From Paenochrobactrum pullorum (GTDB taxonomy: Bacteria; Pseudomonadota; Alphaproteobacteria; Rhizobiales; Rhizobiaceae), in contig NZ_JBHEEH010000001.1 of the NCBI RefSeq assembly GCF_041929845.1, positions 682,001-746,000 on the forward strand: a DNA stretch of 64,000 nt, written 5' to 3'. Within the stretch, counting starts at the first letter, position 1; every line of letters begins with the position of its first letter. Below are positions 26,243 to 34,203 of the stretch, one piece after another. Both the position numbers and the translations under genes were made by a program. The notes beneath the pieces are model-generated. The model was not told the origin of the DNA, did not search any database, and saw only the letters and a program-made list of their open reading frames with translations.

Positions 26243-27169
26243 ATGATCAGCAAAAACGGCGTAAAACATTTTACAGACTTGGCAGATATCAGCTCTGCTG
26301 AATTGCGTATGATCATGGATGATGCGAAGCTGTTGAAGGCGCGCACCAAAGCTGGCGAAATCAACAAGAGCTTGTCCGGTAAAGTGCTGGCGATGATTTT
26401 TGAAAAACCATCGACCAGAACGCGCGTGTCTTTTGATGTGGGTATGCGCCAGTTAGGCGGCGAAACCTTGATGCTGACCGGCTCGGAAATGCAGCTTGGC
26501 CGCAGTGAAACCATTGCCGATACTGCCAAGGTTCTTTCGCGTTTTGTTGATGCCATCATGATCCGCACTACATCGCATGATCGCATGCTGGAACTGGCAG
26601 AACATGCGACAGTTCCGGTCATCAATGCACTGACTGATGATACGCACCCTTGTCAGATCATGGCCGACATCCTAACTTATGAAGAACATCGCGGCTCCAT
26701 TGAGGGTAAAACTTTTGCCTGGATGGGCGATGGCAACAATGTTCTTCACTCGCTTGTTGAAGGGGCGGCACGTTTCAATTTCAACGTGAATATTGCCACC
26801 CCTGAAGGCAGCGAGCCAAAGCAACAATATCTGGACTGGGCTTTGCAAAATGGTGCGAAGATCATGTCTACAACCGACGCTCACAAAGCAGCAGCAGGCG
26901 CTGATTGTATTGTCACCGATACATGGGTTTCCATGGGACAGGAAGATAATGCACGCGGCAATAATGTCTTCATGCCTTATCAGGTCAATTCTTATCTGAT
27001 GGAAAAGGCTGACCCGCAGGCATTGTTCATGCATTGTCTGCCGGCACACCGCGGCGAAGAAGTAACCGACGAGGTGATCGACGGGCCGCAATCTGTCGTT
27101 TTTGATGAAGCGGAAAATCGACTTCACGCACAAAAAGCCATTTTGGCTTGGTGCCTGAAGGGAGAGTAA
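26243..27169 (+). CDS. argF: Ornithine carbamoyltransferase
   Basis: This 308-residue enzyme joins carbamoyl phosphate and ornithine to give citrulline. The carbamoyl-phosphate motif is KPSTRTRVSFD near residue 55, the HPCQIMADILT motif is near 137, and the ornithine-side Cys loop is MHCLPAHRGEEV near 265. The start at 26243 is 4 nt after argD; the stop is 7 nt before hslO. All family residues that I can check are present. Confidence 0.95.
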   Translation: MISKNGVKHFTDLADISSAELRMIMDDAKLLKARTKAGEINKSLSGKVLAMIFEKPSTRTRVSFDVGMRQLGGETLMLTGSEMQLGRSETIADTAKVLSRFVDAIMIRTTSHDRMLELAEHATVPVINALTDDTHPCQIMADILTYEEHRGSIEGKTFAWMGDGNNVLHSLVEGAARFNFNVNIATPEGSEPKQQYLDWALQNGAKIMSTTDAHKAAAGADCIVTDTWVSMGQEDNARGNNVFMPYQVNSYLMEKADPQALFMHCLPAHRGEEVTDEVIDGPQSVVFDEAENRLHAQKAILAWCLKGE

Positions 27170-27176
27170 AACAAAT

Positions 27177-28166
27177 ATGGCTAATGATACATTTGAACCG
27201 GATATGACCTATGCCGGTGACGATGCCGTGGTGCCTTTTCAGGTGGAAGGGTTGGATATCCGCGGCCGCGCAATCCAGATGGGTGGCGCACTTGATCAAA
27301 TTCTGTCGCGCCACGACTATCCCGAAGTGGTTGCGCGTCTTCTGGCAGAAACCGTCATCTTGACGGTTCTGCTTGGCACAACCTTGAAATTTCAGGGCAA
27401 GTTCATCCTGCAAACGCAGTCAGACGGGCCTGTCGATATGCTGGTGGTGGATTTCCAGACGCCGGATGCCGTTCGTGCTTATGCCCGTTTTGATGAAGAA
27501 CGTCTGAATGCATCGATTGAGGCTGGTAAAACCCAGCCCGAAGATCTGCTCGGACGTGGTACATTAGGGCTGACCATCGATCAGGGTGCCCATATGCAGC
27601 GTTATCAGGGGCTGGTGGCTCTTGATGGCTCAACACTGGAAGAGATTGCGCGCAATTACTTCTTGCAATCGGAACAAATTCCGACCGATATCCGCATTAG
27701 CGTGGCACAATTGATGGAACGCGACAGTGACGGCACCTTGCGTCAAGGATGGCGTGCCGGTGGCTTGATGATCCAGTTTCTGCCGCAATCGGGAATTGCT
27801 CCAAGACAGCGCGATCTGCCGGGTGGCGATGCGCCTGTTGATGCGGCAGCCGTTCAGGTGGATGCAGAAGATGAATGGCAGGAAGCGCGTGCGCTTGTTG
27901 GCACTATCGAAAGCTCCGAACTGACCGATCCGCAAGTGGCCGTTGAACGCCTGCTTTACCGGCTGTTCCACGAACGTGGCGTGCGCGTTTATGAACCGGC
28001 ACGGGTAGTGGCAAAATGCTCTTGCTCGCGCGAGAAGATCGAAGGTGTCTTGTCCGGTTTTTCTGCAGAAGAAATTCAGGAAAGTACCGAAGATGGTCAG
28101 ATTACTGTCAATTGCGAATTTTGCTCGACCAATTATGTGTTCGATCCGGCTGAATTTGCCAAATAA
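27177..28166 (+). CDS. hslO: Redox-regulated chaperone Hsp33
   Basis: This 329-residue cytoplasmic holdase is activated by oxidation. The C-terminal zinc centre is intact: CSC in AKCSCSREKIEG and CEFC in VNCEFCSTNYVF, the CxC and CxxC pairs that release zinc upon disulfide formation. The N-terminal substrate domain includes the DGPVDMLVVDF and GRGTLGLTID segments. It is the third gene after argD and argF, an arrangement common in Rhizobiales. A terminator follows 20 nt after the stop. Confidence 0.94.
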   Translation: MANDTFEPDMTYAGDDAVVPFQVEGLDIRGRAIQMGGALDQILSRHDYPEVVARLLAETVILTVLLGTTLKFQGKFILQTQSDGPVDMLVVDFQTPDAVRAYARFDEERLNASIEAGKTQPEDLLGRGTLGLTIDQGAHMQRYQGLVALDGSTLEEIARNYFLQSEQIPTDIRISVAQLMERDSDGTLRQGWRAGGLMIQFLPQSGIAPRQRDLPGGDAPVDAAAVQVDAEDEWQEARALVGTIESSELTDPQVAVERLLYRLFHERGVRVYEPARVVAKCSCSREKIEGVLSGFSAEEIQESTEDGQITVNCEFCSTNYVFDPAEFAK

Positions 28167-28185
28167 GATTTGGCATTGATTAATT

Positions 28186-28222
28186 AAAAAAAGCGGGTTT
28201 TCAGATGAAAGCCCGCTTTTTT
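28186..28222. terminator. Bidirectional Rho-independent terminator hslO/apaG
   Basis: Stem GCGGGTTTTC / GAAAGCCCGC (one G-U pair) with an AGAT loop, flanked by A7 and T6. It serves the convergent hslO and apaG genes. Confidence 0.92.
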
Positions 28223-28229
28223 ATTGGGA

Positions 28230-28622
28230 TTAGTTAAGTGTCCGCCGATTGTTGGGCATATCCAGCGAAAAAGCCGGAACATTGACTTCAAAAGCCTCGC
28301 CATCCGCACTCTGCATTTGATAACTGCCGATCATCATGCCGGAATTGGTTTTGAGCGGGCATCCGGATGAATATTGGTAACTGTCACCCGGTTCAATCAC
28401 CGGCTGTTCGCCGACCACTCCGGGGCCGTGCACTTCTTCTACTTTGCCTGCACCGTCGGTGATCTTCCAATAGCGTGAGCGTAAACAGACCGTTGCTGTT
28501 GAATGATTGGCAATCGTGACCCGATAACCCCAAAAATAGCGGCCTTCATCCGGCTCGGATTGCTCCTCGAGATAAAAAGGCTCAACCGTTATTTCGATAT
28601 TGCGGGTGGTTGCACGATACAT
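28230..28622 (-). CDS. apaG: ApaG domain protein
   Basis: This is a 130-residue fibronectin-III-like fold protein of the ApaG family, linked genetically to cobalt/magnesium resistance in enterobacteria but without a proven enzymatic role. The body matches the family well: GYRVTIANHSTATVCLRSRYW, then the Gly-rich VHGPGVVGEQPVIEPG loop, and the SGCPLKTNSGMMIGSY segment. I place the start at the ATG at 28622 (MYRATTRN), the usual family start; the longer frame begins at 28661 without support. It lies downstream of metZ on the same strand, separated by a repeat element and a hairpin. Confidence 0.9.
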   Translation of the reverse strand: MYRATTRNIEITVEPFYLEEQSEPDEGRYFWGYRVTIANHSTATVCLRSRYWKITDGAGKVEEVHGPGVVGEQPVIEPGDSYQYSSGCPLKTNSGMMIGSYQMQSADGEAFEVNVPAFSLDMPNNRRTLN

Positions 28623-28653
28623 GGTTTCAACTCTTATCACTTCGTCAAAATAC

Positions 28654-28684
28654 CGGCACATTGATTATTCAAATCAATGTGCCG
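28654..28684. repeat. Perfect 13-bp inverted repeat upstream of apaG
   Basis: CGGCACATTGATT and AATCAATGTGCCG surround a 5-nt loop (ATTCA). It sits 32 nt before the apaG start and next to the RIME-like element. No long T-run follows on either strand, so it is not a typical terminator; it could stall transcription from metZ or bind a dimeric protein. Confidence 0.7.
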
Positions 28685-28794
28685 CTAAAGCATGTCTCCC
28701 AAAAGTGGGCACCGGTTTTGGGATAAAGACATGCGTAAAAACAAAACGCTAGAGCGAGCACAGTGGATACGATTAAGTGCGACACGCTCTAGAG
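28685..28794. repeat. RIME-like palindromic intergenic element (full copy)
   Basis: Two adjacent palindromes: GCATGTCT...AGACATGC with inner CCCAAAA...TTTTGGG (28690-28734), then CTAGAGCG...CGCTCTAG (28749-28792). This matches the two-palindrome design of rhizobial intergenic mosaic elements. A shortened relative occurs at 52288-52342. It lies between metZ and apaG. Confidence 0.8.
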
Positions 28795-28827
28795 ATAGTC
28801 ATGACATAAATTGACGCAGAAGACAGC

Positions 28828-30021
28828 TTATTTAATGGTCTTCAATGCTTCTGCAACGTCTTCCAAGAGATCATCCGTATCTTCCAAACCAACCGAGAGA
28901 CGCAGCAAGCCTTCACTGATATTCTGCTCAAGGCGAGCTTCATCGGTCAGGTTCTTATGGGTGGTAGTGGCCGGATGGGTAATCAGGCTTTTTGCATCGC
29001 CTAAATTGTTGGAAATACGGATGATTTCCAGTGCATTTTCAAATTCAAACGCCGCCTTTCTGCCGCCTTTCAATTCCAATGCAATCATGGTTGAACCGCC
29101 GCTCATTTGGCGGGCAATAATATCAGCCTGCGGGTGATCAGGGCGTCCCGGATAAATCACTTTGCTCACCGCACTTTGTTCGGCCAAGAAGTCAGCCAAA
29201 GCGCGTGCTGATTGTGCTTGTTGCTTGACGCGTACCGGCATGGTTTCAAGGCTTTTCAGCATAATCCATGAATTGAACGGGCTGAGGCCCGGGCCGGTAT
29301 GACGGAAATATTCCTGAAATTCGTTTTCAATCCATTCGCGATCCGATAAGACAAGGCCGCCAAGACAACGTCCCTGACCATCAATATGCTTGGTTGCCGA
29401 ATAGACAACAATATGCGCACCAAGCTGCAATGGTTTTTGGAACAATGGTGTGGCAAACACATTGTCGACGATGAGTTTCGCACCGACCGAATTGGCGATC
29501 TCGGCAACTTTTTCTATGTCGATGATTTCCAATGTCGGGTTGGAAGGACTTTCCAAAAACATCACTTTGGTGTTTGGGCGCGTGGCAGCCTGCCAGTTTT
29601 CAAGCTTCGAACCATCGATGATGGAAATTTCCACGCCATAACGCGGCAACAATGTTTCGACGATATAGTTACATGAACCAAATACCGCGCGCGCTGAAAT
29701 GACGTGATCACCCGCTTTGACCTGACACAAAATAGCGGCGGCGACGGCTGCCATGCCGGAAGCGGTGGCACGGGCTTCTTCCGCACCTTCCAAAGCGCAC
29801 ATACGCTGTTCAAACATGCTGGTGGTCGGGTTGGCATAACGGGAATAAATAAAACCCGGATCTTCGCCATTAAAGCGGGCAACTGCGGCTTCGGCATTTT
29901 CATAAACGAAGCCTTGCGTCAGAAACAGTGCTTCCGAGGTTTCGCCAAATGGCGAACGCTGCGTGCCGGCATGAACAAGCTGTGTGGCGGGGCGAAAATT
30001 GCGTTTTGGTTTATCAGTCAT
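28828..30021 (-). CDS. metZ: O-succinyl/O-acetylhomoserine sulfhydrylase
   Basis: This is a 397-residue Cys/Met-metabolism PLP enzyme that makes homocysteine directly from an activated homoserine and sulfide. The family segment SRYANPTTSMFEQR lies near residue 60, the PLP Lys is in YSATKHIDGQGR near residue 208, and the MetZ-type GFVYENAEAAVARF start is present. The annotation MetZ usually implies O-succinylhomoserine, but the upstream MetA looks like an acetyltransferase, so O-acetylhomoserine is the likely substrate here. It follows metA by 77 nt on the same strand and is probably cotranscribed under the SAM-II element. Confidence 0.88.
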   Translation of the reverse strand: MTDKPKRNFRPATQLVHAGTQRSPFGETSEALFLTQGFVYENAEAAVARFNGEDPGFIYSRYANPTTSMFEQRMCALEGAEEARATASGMAAVAAAILCQVKAGDHVISARAVFGSCNYIVETLLPRYGVEISIIDGSKLENWQAATRPNTKVMFLESPSNPTLEIIDIEKVAEIANSVGAKLIVDNVFATPLFQKPLQLGAHIVVYSATKHIDGQGRCLGGLVLSDREWIENEFQEYFRHTGPGLSPFNSWIMLKSLETMPVRVKQQAQSARALADFLAEQSAVSKVIYPGRPDHPQADIIARQMSGGSTMIALELKGGRKAAFEFENALEIIRISNNLGDAKSLITHPATTTHKNLTDEARLEQNISEGLLRLSVGLEDTDDLLEDVAEALKTIK

Positions 30022-30098
30022 TTTCCAACCTATATAATGAAGAGGTTCGTCTTGGTTATCGAAGGGAAGCGAACCTGCAGGGTATTAAATGCGTAACT

Positions 30099-31037
30099 TT
30101 AAGCCGTTTCTTCGATCTTTTTCGGGCCGATCATTTCCAGATCATAAGTGGTGGTCTGGTAAATTTCGTTGATCCAATTGCCGAATAATAAATGGGCATG
30201 GCTGCGCCAACGGTTTTGTGGCGTCAGTGTCGGGTCATTTTGCGGGAAGTAGTTTTGAGGCAAATCGATCTGGTTGCCAGCCTCGATATCGCGGAAATAT
30301 TCCTCGGCCAGTGAGGTGGAGTCATATTCAACATGGTTGAAAATATAAAGGCGGTTGCCTTCTTTTTCGCGCAACAGACAGACACCGGTTTCATCGGATT
30401 CCATCAGGATTTCCAGCTCCGGCACCTGACGGATATCTTGGCCGCGGATTTCTGTCCAGCGCGAGACAGGAATTTGGAAGTCATCGGAAAAGCCGTTGAG
30501 ATAAACGGAAGCCGGTTGCAGATTGCGATGACGGTAAACCCCGAAAGCTTTCTTTGCCAATTCATATTTTGGCACGCGGTGGAAATGCCAGACAGCAGCC
30601 ATTGCACCCCAGCAAATATTGAAGGTTGAGTGGACATTGGTTTTTGTCCATTCAAAAATCTGCTCCATCTCGTCCCAATAGGTTACATCCTGATAATCAA
30701 GCGTTTCCACTGGTGCACCGGTGATAATGAAGCCGTCAAACTTGCGGTGCTTGATCTCTTCCCATGTATTGTAGAAGGACAACAAATGTTCTTCGGAGGT
30801 GTTTTTAGCGCGGTGCCCGCCAATACGCACAAGGGTCAGTTCCACCTGCAAAGGGGTGGCACCAATGAGACGGGCAATTTGCACTTCGGTGCGGATTTTG
30901 TTTGGCATGAGGTTGAGCAGGCCGATTTGCAAAGGGCGAATGTCCTGACGTGTGGCTTGGGTCTCGCTCATTACGCGCACACCTTCACTGACAAGGGTCG
31001 CAAATGCTGGAAGTGTGTCAGGGATCTTAATTGGCAT
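30099..31037 (-). CDS. metA: Homoserine O-acetyltransferase, MetA type
   Basis: This is a 312-residue MetA-family enzyme activating homoserine, the first step of methionine synthesis. The nucleophile Cys lies in FNICWGAMA near residue 141, and the catalytic His/Glu region NHVEYDSTSLAEEY is present. The acyl-donor position reads TGAPVET: Glu at about residue 110 marks acetyl-CoA users, while Gly is found in the succinyl-CoA-using E. coli enzyme. The ATG at 31037 is chosen over a TTG two codons upstream, with GAGAG ahead. It is controlled by the SAM-II riboswitch 79 nt upstream. Confidence 0.92.
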   Translation of the reverse strand: MPIKIPDTLPAFATLVSEGVRVMSETQATRQDIRPLQIGLLNLMPNKIRTEVQIARLIGATPLQVELTLVRIGGHRAKNTSEEHLLSFYNTWEEIKHRKFDGFIITGAPVETLDYQDVTYWDEMEQIFEWTKTNVHSTFNICWGAMAAVWHFHRVPKYELAKKAFGVYRHRNLQPASVYLNGFSDDFQIPVSRWTEIRGQDIRQVPELEILMESDETGVCLLREKEGNRLYIFNHVEYDSTSLAEEYFRDIEAGNQIDLPQNYFPQNDPTLTPQNRWRSHAHLLFGNWINEIYQTTTYDLEMIGPKKIEETA

Positions 31038-31072
31038 ATTCAACTCTCTTCTCTGGTACCGGTGCAGCTTTT

Positions 31073-31131
31073 AAAAAAAATCGCAACAAAGTACCCGGAA
31101 GGAGGTCAACCGCGGCCCTTTTTAGCGATTT
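31073..31131 (-). promoter_or_regulatory. Possible terminator-type expression platform of the SAM-II element
   Basis: On the minus strand, AAATCGC within the aptamer tail (31131-31125) is complementary to GCGATTT (31084-31078), which runs into eight consecutive T. The arrangement resembles an intrinsic terminator that would compete with the aptamer. Which state it favours is not clear from pairing alone. Confidence 0.4.
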
Positions 31132-31170
31132 ATTTTACGTGGCTGCAAGCCGGCCGGCCAAATCACCACG
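31116..31170 (-). promoter_or_regulatory. SAM-II riboswitch
   Basis: Reading the minus strand, the element has the stem CGTGG/CCACG (31170-31166 with 31142-31138), the loop GTGATTTGGCC, the conserved TTGCAGCC, and the A-rich tail ending in CGCTAAAAAGGG, all hallmarks of the SAM-II (metA) pseudoknot. It stands before metA, the classical location in alphaproteobacteria, and should reduce metA-metZ expression when S-adenosylmethionine is abundant. Confidence 0.93.
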
Positions 31171-31209
31171 GTAGAAATTTATTTAGACCTGCATATCAAG
31201 TTGTGTCAA
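31171..31209 (-). promoter_or_regulatory. metA promoter
   Basis: A perfect TTGACA (31209-31204 on the minus strand) is followed after about 18 nt by a weak TAAATA -10 element, which would start transcription almost exactly at the first base of the SAM-II aptamer. That fit supports the call. Confidence 0.6.
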
Positions 31210-31374
31210 CAAGCAAGGTCTTAATTTCTATTATCTCCTTTTCTGAGGAAAAGAAAGCGTAATTTACCATATGAGCAACTCAAGGTGCGCTGGCCTGTTG
31301 TTCAAACGCTTCAGATGTCGTATCGAGTTGGAACTATTTATTGTTCTTCGTCTAGGTGTCAGGGATTTTTGGTA

Positions 31375-32466
31375 ATGGCAAATGAGCAGCTCGGAATATT
31401 GGCGGATGCAGATATCGCGGCGCTCTTTGAGGCCGGTGCATTAAAATCTGCCCGTCCGCTCGATGATGATCAAATTCAGCCGGCCAGCCTTGATTTGCGC
31501 CTTGGCACCAAAGCTTACCGCGTGCGCGCATCTTTTATGCCGGGTCGCGATACACCGGTAATCGACAAGCTGGAACGCCTGAAGCTGCACGAGATCGACC
31601 TGACATCGGGCGCAGTGTTGGAAACCGGTTGCGTTTACATCGTGCCTCTGCTTGAAAGTGTGCATCTGCCGCAAGAATTGTCCGCTGCTGCCAATCCGAA
31701 AAGCTCAACCGGCCGCCTTGATATTTTCACCCGCGTAATTGTCGATGGTGCGCAGGAATTTGACAAGGTGCCAGTTGGTTATCAGGGGCCTCTTTATCTG
31801 GAAGTCAGCCCGCGTACGTTCCCGATTGTGGCACGTACCGGCTCCAGACTGTCGCAAATCCGTTTCCGTCAGGGGCGTTCGCAGCTTGATGAAGCAGAAT
31901 TGGCCGTGTTGCATGAACGCGAAACTTTGGTTGCGTCCGAGACACCGAATATTTCCGGTGGCGGTATCGCGCTTTCAATTGATCTGTCGGGTGATGATAA
32001 AGGCCTGATCGGTTATCGCGGCAAGCATCACACATCGGTTGTCGATGTCGATCAGCGCAATGCCCATGATCTTTATGATTACTGGGAGCCGATCTATGAT
32101 CGAGGCGCGCGGGAACTGGTGCTTGATCCGGACGAGTTTTATATTCTGGTTTCACGCGAAGCTGTGCATGTTCCGCCGGATTATGCTGCTGAAATGACGC
32201 CCTTTGATCCGCTCGTCGGCGAATTCCGCGTCCATTACGCCGGTTTCTTTGATCCGGGCTTTGGCCACACTGCTGCTGGCGGAACGGGCAGCCGTGCAGT
32301 GTTGGAAGTGCGCAGCCATGAAGTGCCGTTCATTTTGGAACATGGCCAGATCATCGGTCGTTTGATTTATGAAAAAATGTTGCATCGCCCCAGTGCGCTT
32401 TATGGTGCCGAGCGCGGCTCGCATTATCAGGCTCAGCGCCTGAAACTGTCGAAACATTTCCGTTAA
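31375..32466 (+). CDS. dcd: 2'-deoxycytidine 5'-triphosphate deaminase (long, two-domain form)
   Basis: This 363-residue protein is the long alphaproteobacterial dCTP deaminase form, made of two dUTPase-fold halves, that converts dCTP to dUTP for thymidylate supply. The first half contains QPASLDLRLG and the catalytic NPKSSTGRLDIF loop near residue 110; the second includes VGEFRVHYAGFFDPGFG, the usual product-release segment. I start at the ATG at 31375 (MANEQLG), preceded by AGGG; the open frame extends 30 codons further without support. It is about twice the length of the enterobacterial Dcd. Confidence 0.88.
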   Translation: MANEQLGILADADIAALFEAGALKSARPLDDDQIQPASLDLRLGTKAYRVRASFMPGRDTPVIDKLERLKLHEIDLTSGAVLETGCVYIVPLLESVHLPQELSAAANPKSSTGRLDIFTRVIVDGAQEFDKVPVGYQGPLYLEVSPRTFPIVARTGSRLSQIRFRQGRSQLDEAELAVLHERETLVASETPNISGGGIALSIDLSGDDKGLIGYRGKHHTSVVDVDQRNAHDLYDYWEPIYDRGARELVLDPDEFYILVSREAVHVPPDYAAEMTPFDPLVGEFRVHYAGFFDPGFGHTAAGGTGSRAVLEVRSHEVPFILEHGQIIGRLIYEKMLHRPSALYGAERGSHYQAQRLKLSKHFR

Positions 32467-32482
32467 GACGGGCATTAAAATT

Positions 32483-32511
32483 AAGCCGGAGATGGTAAAA
32501 TACTCCGGCTT
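32483..32511. terminator. Rho-independent terminator after dcd
   Basis: AAGCCGGAG / CTCCGGCTT stem with an 11-nt loop followed by T-rich sequence, between the convergent dcd and small secreted protein genes. Confidence 0.85.
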
Positions 32512-32523
32512 TATTTATTTTTA

Positions 32524-32889
32524 TCAGCGGCGTTTCATATTGAGCGGATCATTGGATTTGGCCGCACTATAGCTCATGACAACGCGGATGGTTCGGGAGC
32601 GCACACGGGTCTCATTGGCGCATTCCTGAATGGCTTCCAGTGCACTGATGGCAAAAAGTTGGCCTGCTTTGCGCACGGGGCGATATTCGATAGTCGCTAT
32701 ATCGACGAGCTTGCCGTCGCGGTCATATTTGACTTCAAAAACAGCAGTTGCGGTCTGATAATCAATAGTATCAGGCAAAGTCCAGCATTGGCTGGCCATT
32801 TCCGCCACCACTTCGCTGTCGGTTGCAGCTTGTGCTGCCTGACCGGAGATGCCTGCCAACAAGATCAGAAGTAAGCCGATTTTTCTCAT
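32524..32889 (-). CDS. Small secreted protein, TonB/TolA C-terminal-like
   Basis: This is a 121-residue exported protein with a clear signal peptide (cleaved after about AAQA, residue 21). The mature part has two Cys (SQCWTLP and QECANET) and the pattern VFEVKYDRDGKLVDI...ALEAIQEC, which resembles the TolA/TonB C-terminal fold. It is too short to span the envelope. Similar small proteins occur in Rhizobiales without known function. It has no linked tol or exb genes here. Confidence 0.6.
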   Translation of the reverse strand: MRKIGLLLILLAGISGQAAQAATDSEVVAEMASQCWTLPDTIDYQTATAVFEVKYDRDGKLVDIATIEYRPVRKAGQLFAISALEAIQECANETRVRSRTIRVVMSYSAAKSNDPLNMKRR

Positions 32890-33304
32890 AAATCTGGTAT
32901 AGGTGCTATCAGATTTTTTTCAACCTTTATGGCTATAAAATGTGTTTAATCACTTGAGAGCAATTGCGCTTCACATGAAAAAATGGCGACAGGTAAGATA
33001 GACCACGCAAAGCAAGATGGTGATAATGACTAAAATATCAGTGGCGAGCAGCACGTCGCTTGGCATAGTTTTATCCCTCTTTGTCATGATGCTGGTGCCA
33101 ATGATAAAGACTTCATAAAAATCAGACAGGCACGAGTTTTATGAACTTCAGCGCATTTGCGCAGATTTTTTCTAAGCCAAGGTGCAATCGTCGAAAATGA
33201 TTTACATGCGGGTTCCAACAGCTTCTGCGAGTGCCCAACTTGCACTTGAGCTGAAGAATGTTTACTTGAGGAAAGCACTATTCCAGCAGCAGGAGCATCA
33301 AACC
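32890..33304. other. Intergenic region holding only the candidate small membrane protein
   Basis: Apart from the 31-codon ORF, this 415-nt region shows no gene. The open frame extending upstream of the DUF6460 gene (from 33182) has no ribosome site and is not family-like. The promoter of the DUF6460 gene must lie here, but I cannot pin it down. Confidence 0.5.
32971..33066 (-). CDS. Candidate 31-residue single-span membrane protein
   Basis: This short ORF starts with ATG at 33066 and ends with TGA at 32971. It encodes a short polar start (MPSDVLLATD), one strongly hydrophobic stretch (about residues 11-25, ILVIITILLCVVYLT) and a basic end (CRHFFM). A good ribosome site, AGAGGGAT, lies 6-8 nt before the ATG. 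The layout resembles small membrane subunits such as KdpF or CydX in size only; I do not recognise the family. It stands alone between genes of opposite direction. Confidence 0.4.
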   Translation of the reverse strand: MPSDVLLATDILVIITILLCVVYLTCRHFFM

Positions 33305-33571
33305 ATGTCCGATAAAGTTAATCGTTTTCTCGGTGACACCCCCGGTCGTGTGTTGGTGAAGCTGATTGTGGTGTCACTGGTTGTTGGTTTTGTGATGAAC
33401 GCGTTCCATTGGTCGCCCTATGATCTTTTATGGGCGGTGCGTGATTTCTTCTTGCGCTTGTGGAATATGGGCTTTGCAGCTTTGGGCAATTTTGCCGATT
33501 ATTTTCTGCTGGGTGCTGCCGTGGTTATTCCGGTCTTTATTATCTTGCGCCTTCTCAATTATCGTCGTTAA
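33305..33571 (+). CDS. DUF6460 small membrane protein
   Basis: This is an 88-residue integral membrane protein beginning MSDKVNRFLGDTPGRVLVKL, with two hydrophobic segments at about residues 18-40 and 60-82 and a short basic C-terminus. It matches the short rhizobial family DUF6460 as I remember it; its function is unknown. The ATG at 33305 is preceded by AGGAG at 9 nt, which is why the longer open frame is rejected. The next gene, a CAP-domain protein, follows after about 80 nt in the same direction. Confidence 0.7.
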   Translation: MSDKVNRFLGDTPGRVLVKLIVVSLVVGFVMNAFHWSPYDLLWAVRDFFLRLWNMGFAALGNFADYFLLGAAVVIPVFIILRLLNYRR

Positions 33572-33651
33572 TAACGCATCTCCGCCATAATAAATGCAGA
33601 TTGTCTGCATAAAAACCGGCTGATTTTAAATTTGACGATTGAGTGATTGGT

Positions 33652-34143
33652 ATGAAAAGTGAGCTTGTGACGCGCCGTAACTGTTTGCAAATATTGGCTG
33701 GCGGAGCAGGTGTATTCGTATGGCCAAGCCTGCTGAATACAAGCTTGGCACAAGCGGCCAGCGATCCAACAGAGCTTTTCAATTCCATCCGTCGTCAAAA
33801 TGGTTTGTCGCAGATGGCAATCGAGCCCAAGCTTGAGCAGGCTGCGCTTTATCAGGCAAAAAGAATGGCCAGTCATGGTAAAATCGGCCACAGCATTGGT
33901 TGGGGCAATGGTTTTGTTGCACGTTTGAAACAAGCCGGTATCCGTGGCCCTGCGGCTGAAAATGTCGCCTCCGGCCAAAAAGATACCGATGCCGTTTTCA
34001 AAGCATGGATGAACTCGGCAGGGCACCGCAAGAATATGCTCGATCCGGTGTTTGACCGCTATGGGCTCGCATGGGCGACACCGGAAAATAAGCCGCATTA
34101 CATCTACTGGGCAATGATGCTGGGTATAGCTCAAACATTATAA
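33652..34143 (+). CDS. CAP-domain (SCP-like) exported protein
   Basis: This is a 163-residue CAP/SCP superfamily protein. The N-terminus has a twin-arginine-like signal (TRRNCLQILAGGAG) with cleavage near ALAQA. The CAP domain (about 45-160) shows the usual elements: the first His in KIGHS, AENVASG, and SAGHRKNMLDPVF. Bacterial CAP proteins are secreted and of mostly unknown function. ATG at 33652 is taken as start; a GTG three codons earlier is possible. Confidence 0.82.
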   Translation: MKSELVTRRNCLQILAGGAGVFVWPSLLNTSLAQAASDPTELFNSIRRQNGLSQMAIEPKLEQAALYQAKRMASHGKIGHSIGWGNGFVARLKQAGIRGPAAENVASGQKDTDAVFKAWMNSAGHRKNMLDPVFDRYGLAWATPENKPHYIYWAMMLGIAQTL

Positions 34144-34203
34144 ATCAATGACGGACATTCGATCCGGCACATGATACCCGTTCAAGCCTCTCAAACTATT
34201 CGA

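Noticed and set aside
33182..33304. N-terminal extension of the DUF6460 gene
   Set aside because: The extension lacks a ribosome site and family similarity; the ATG at 33305 has AGGAG in front.
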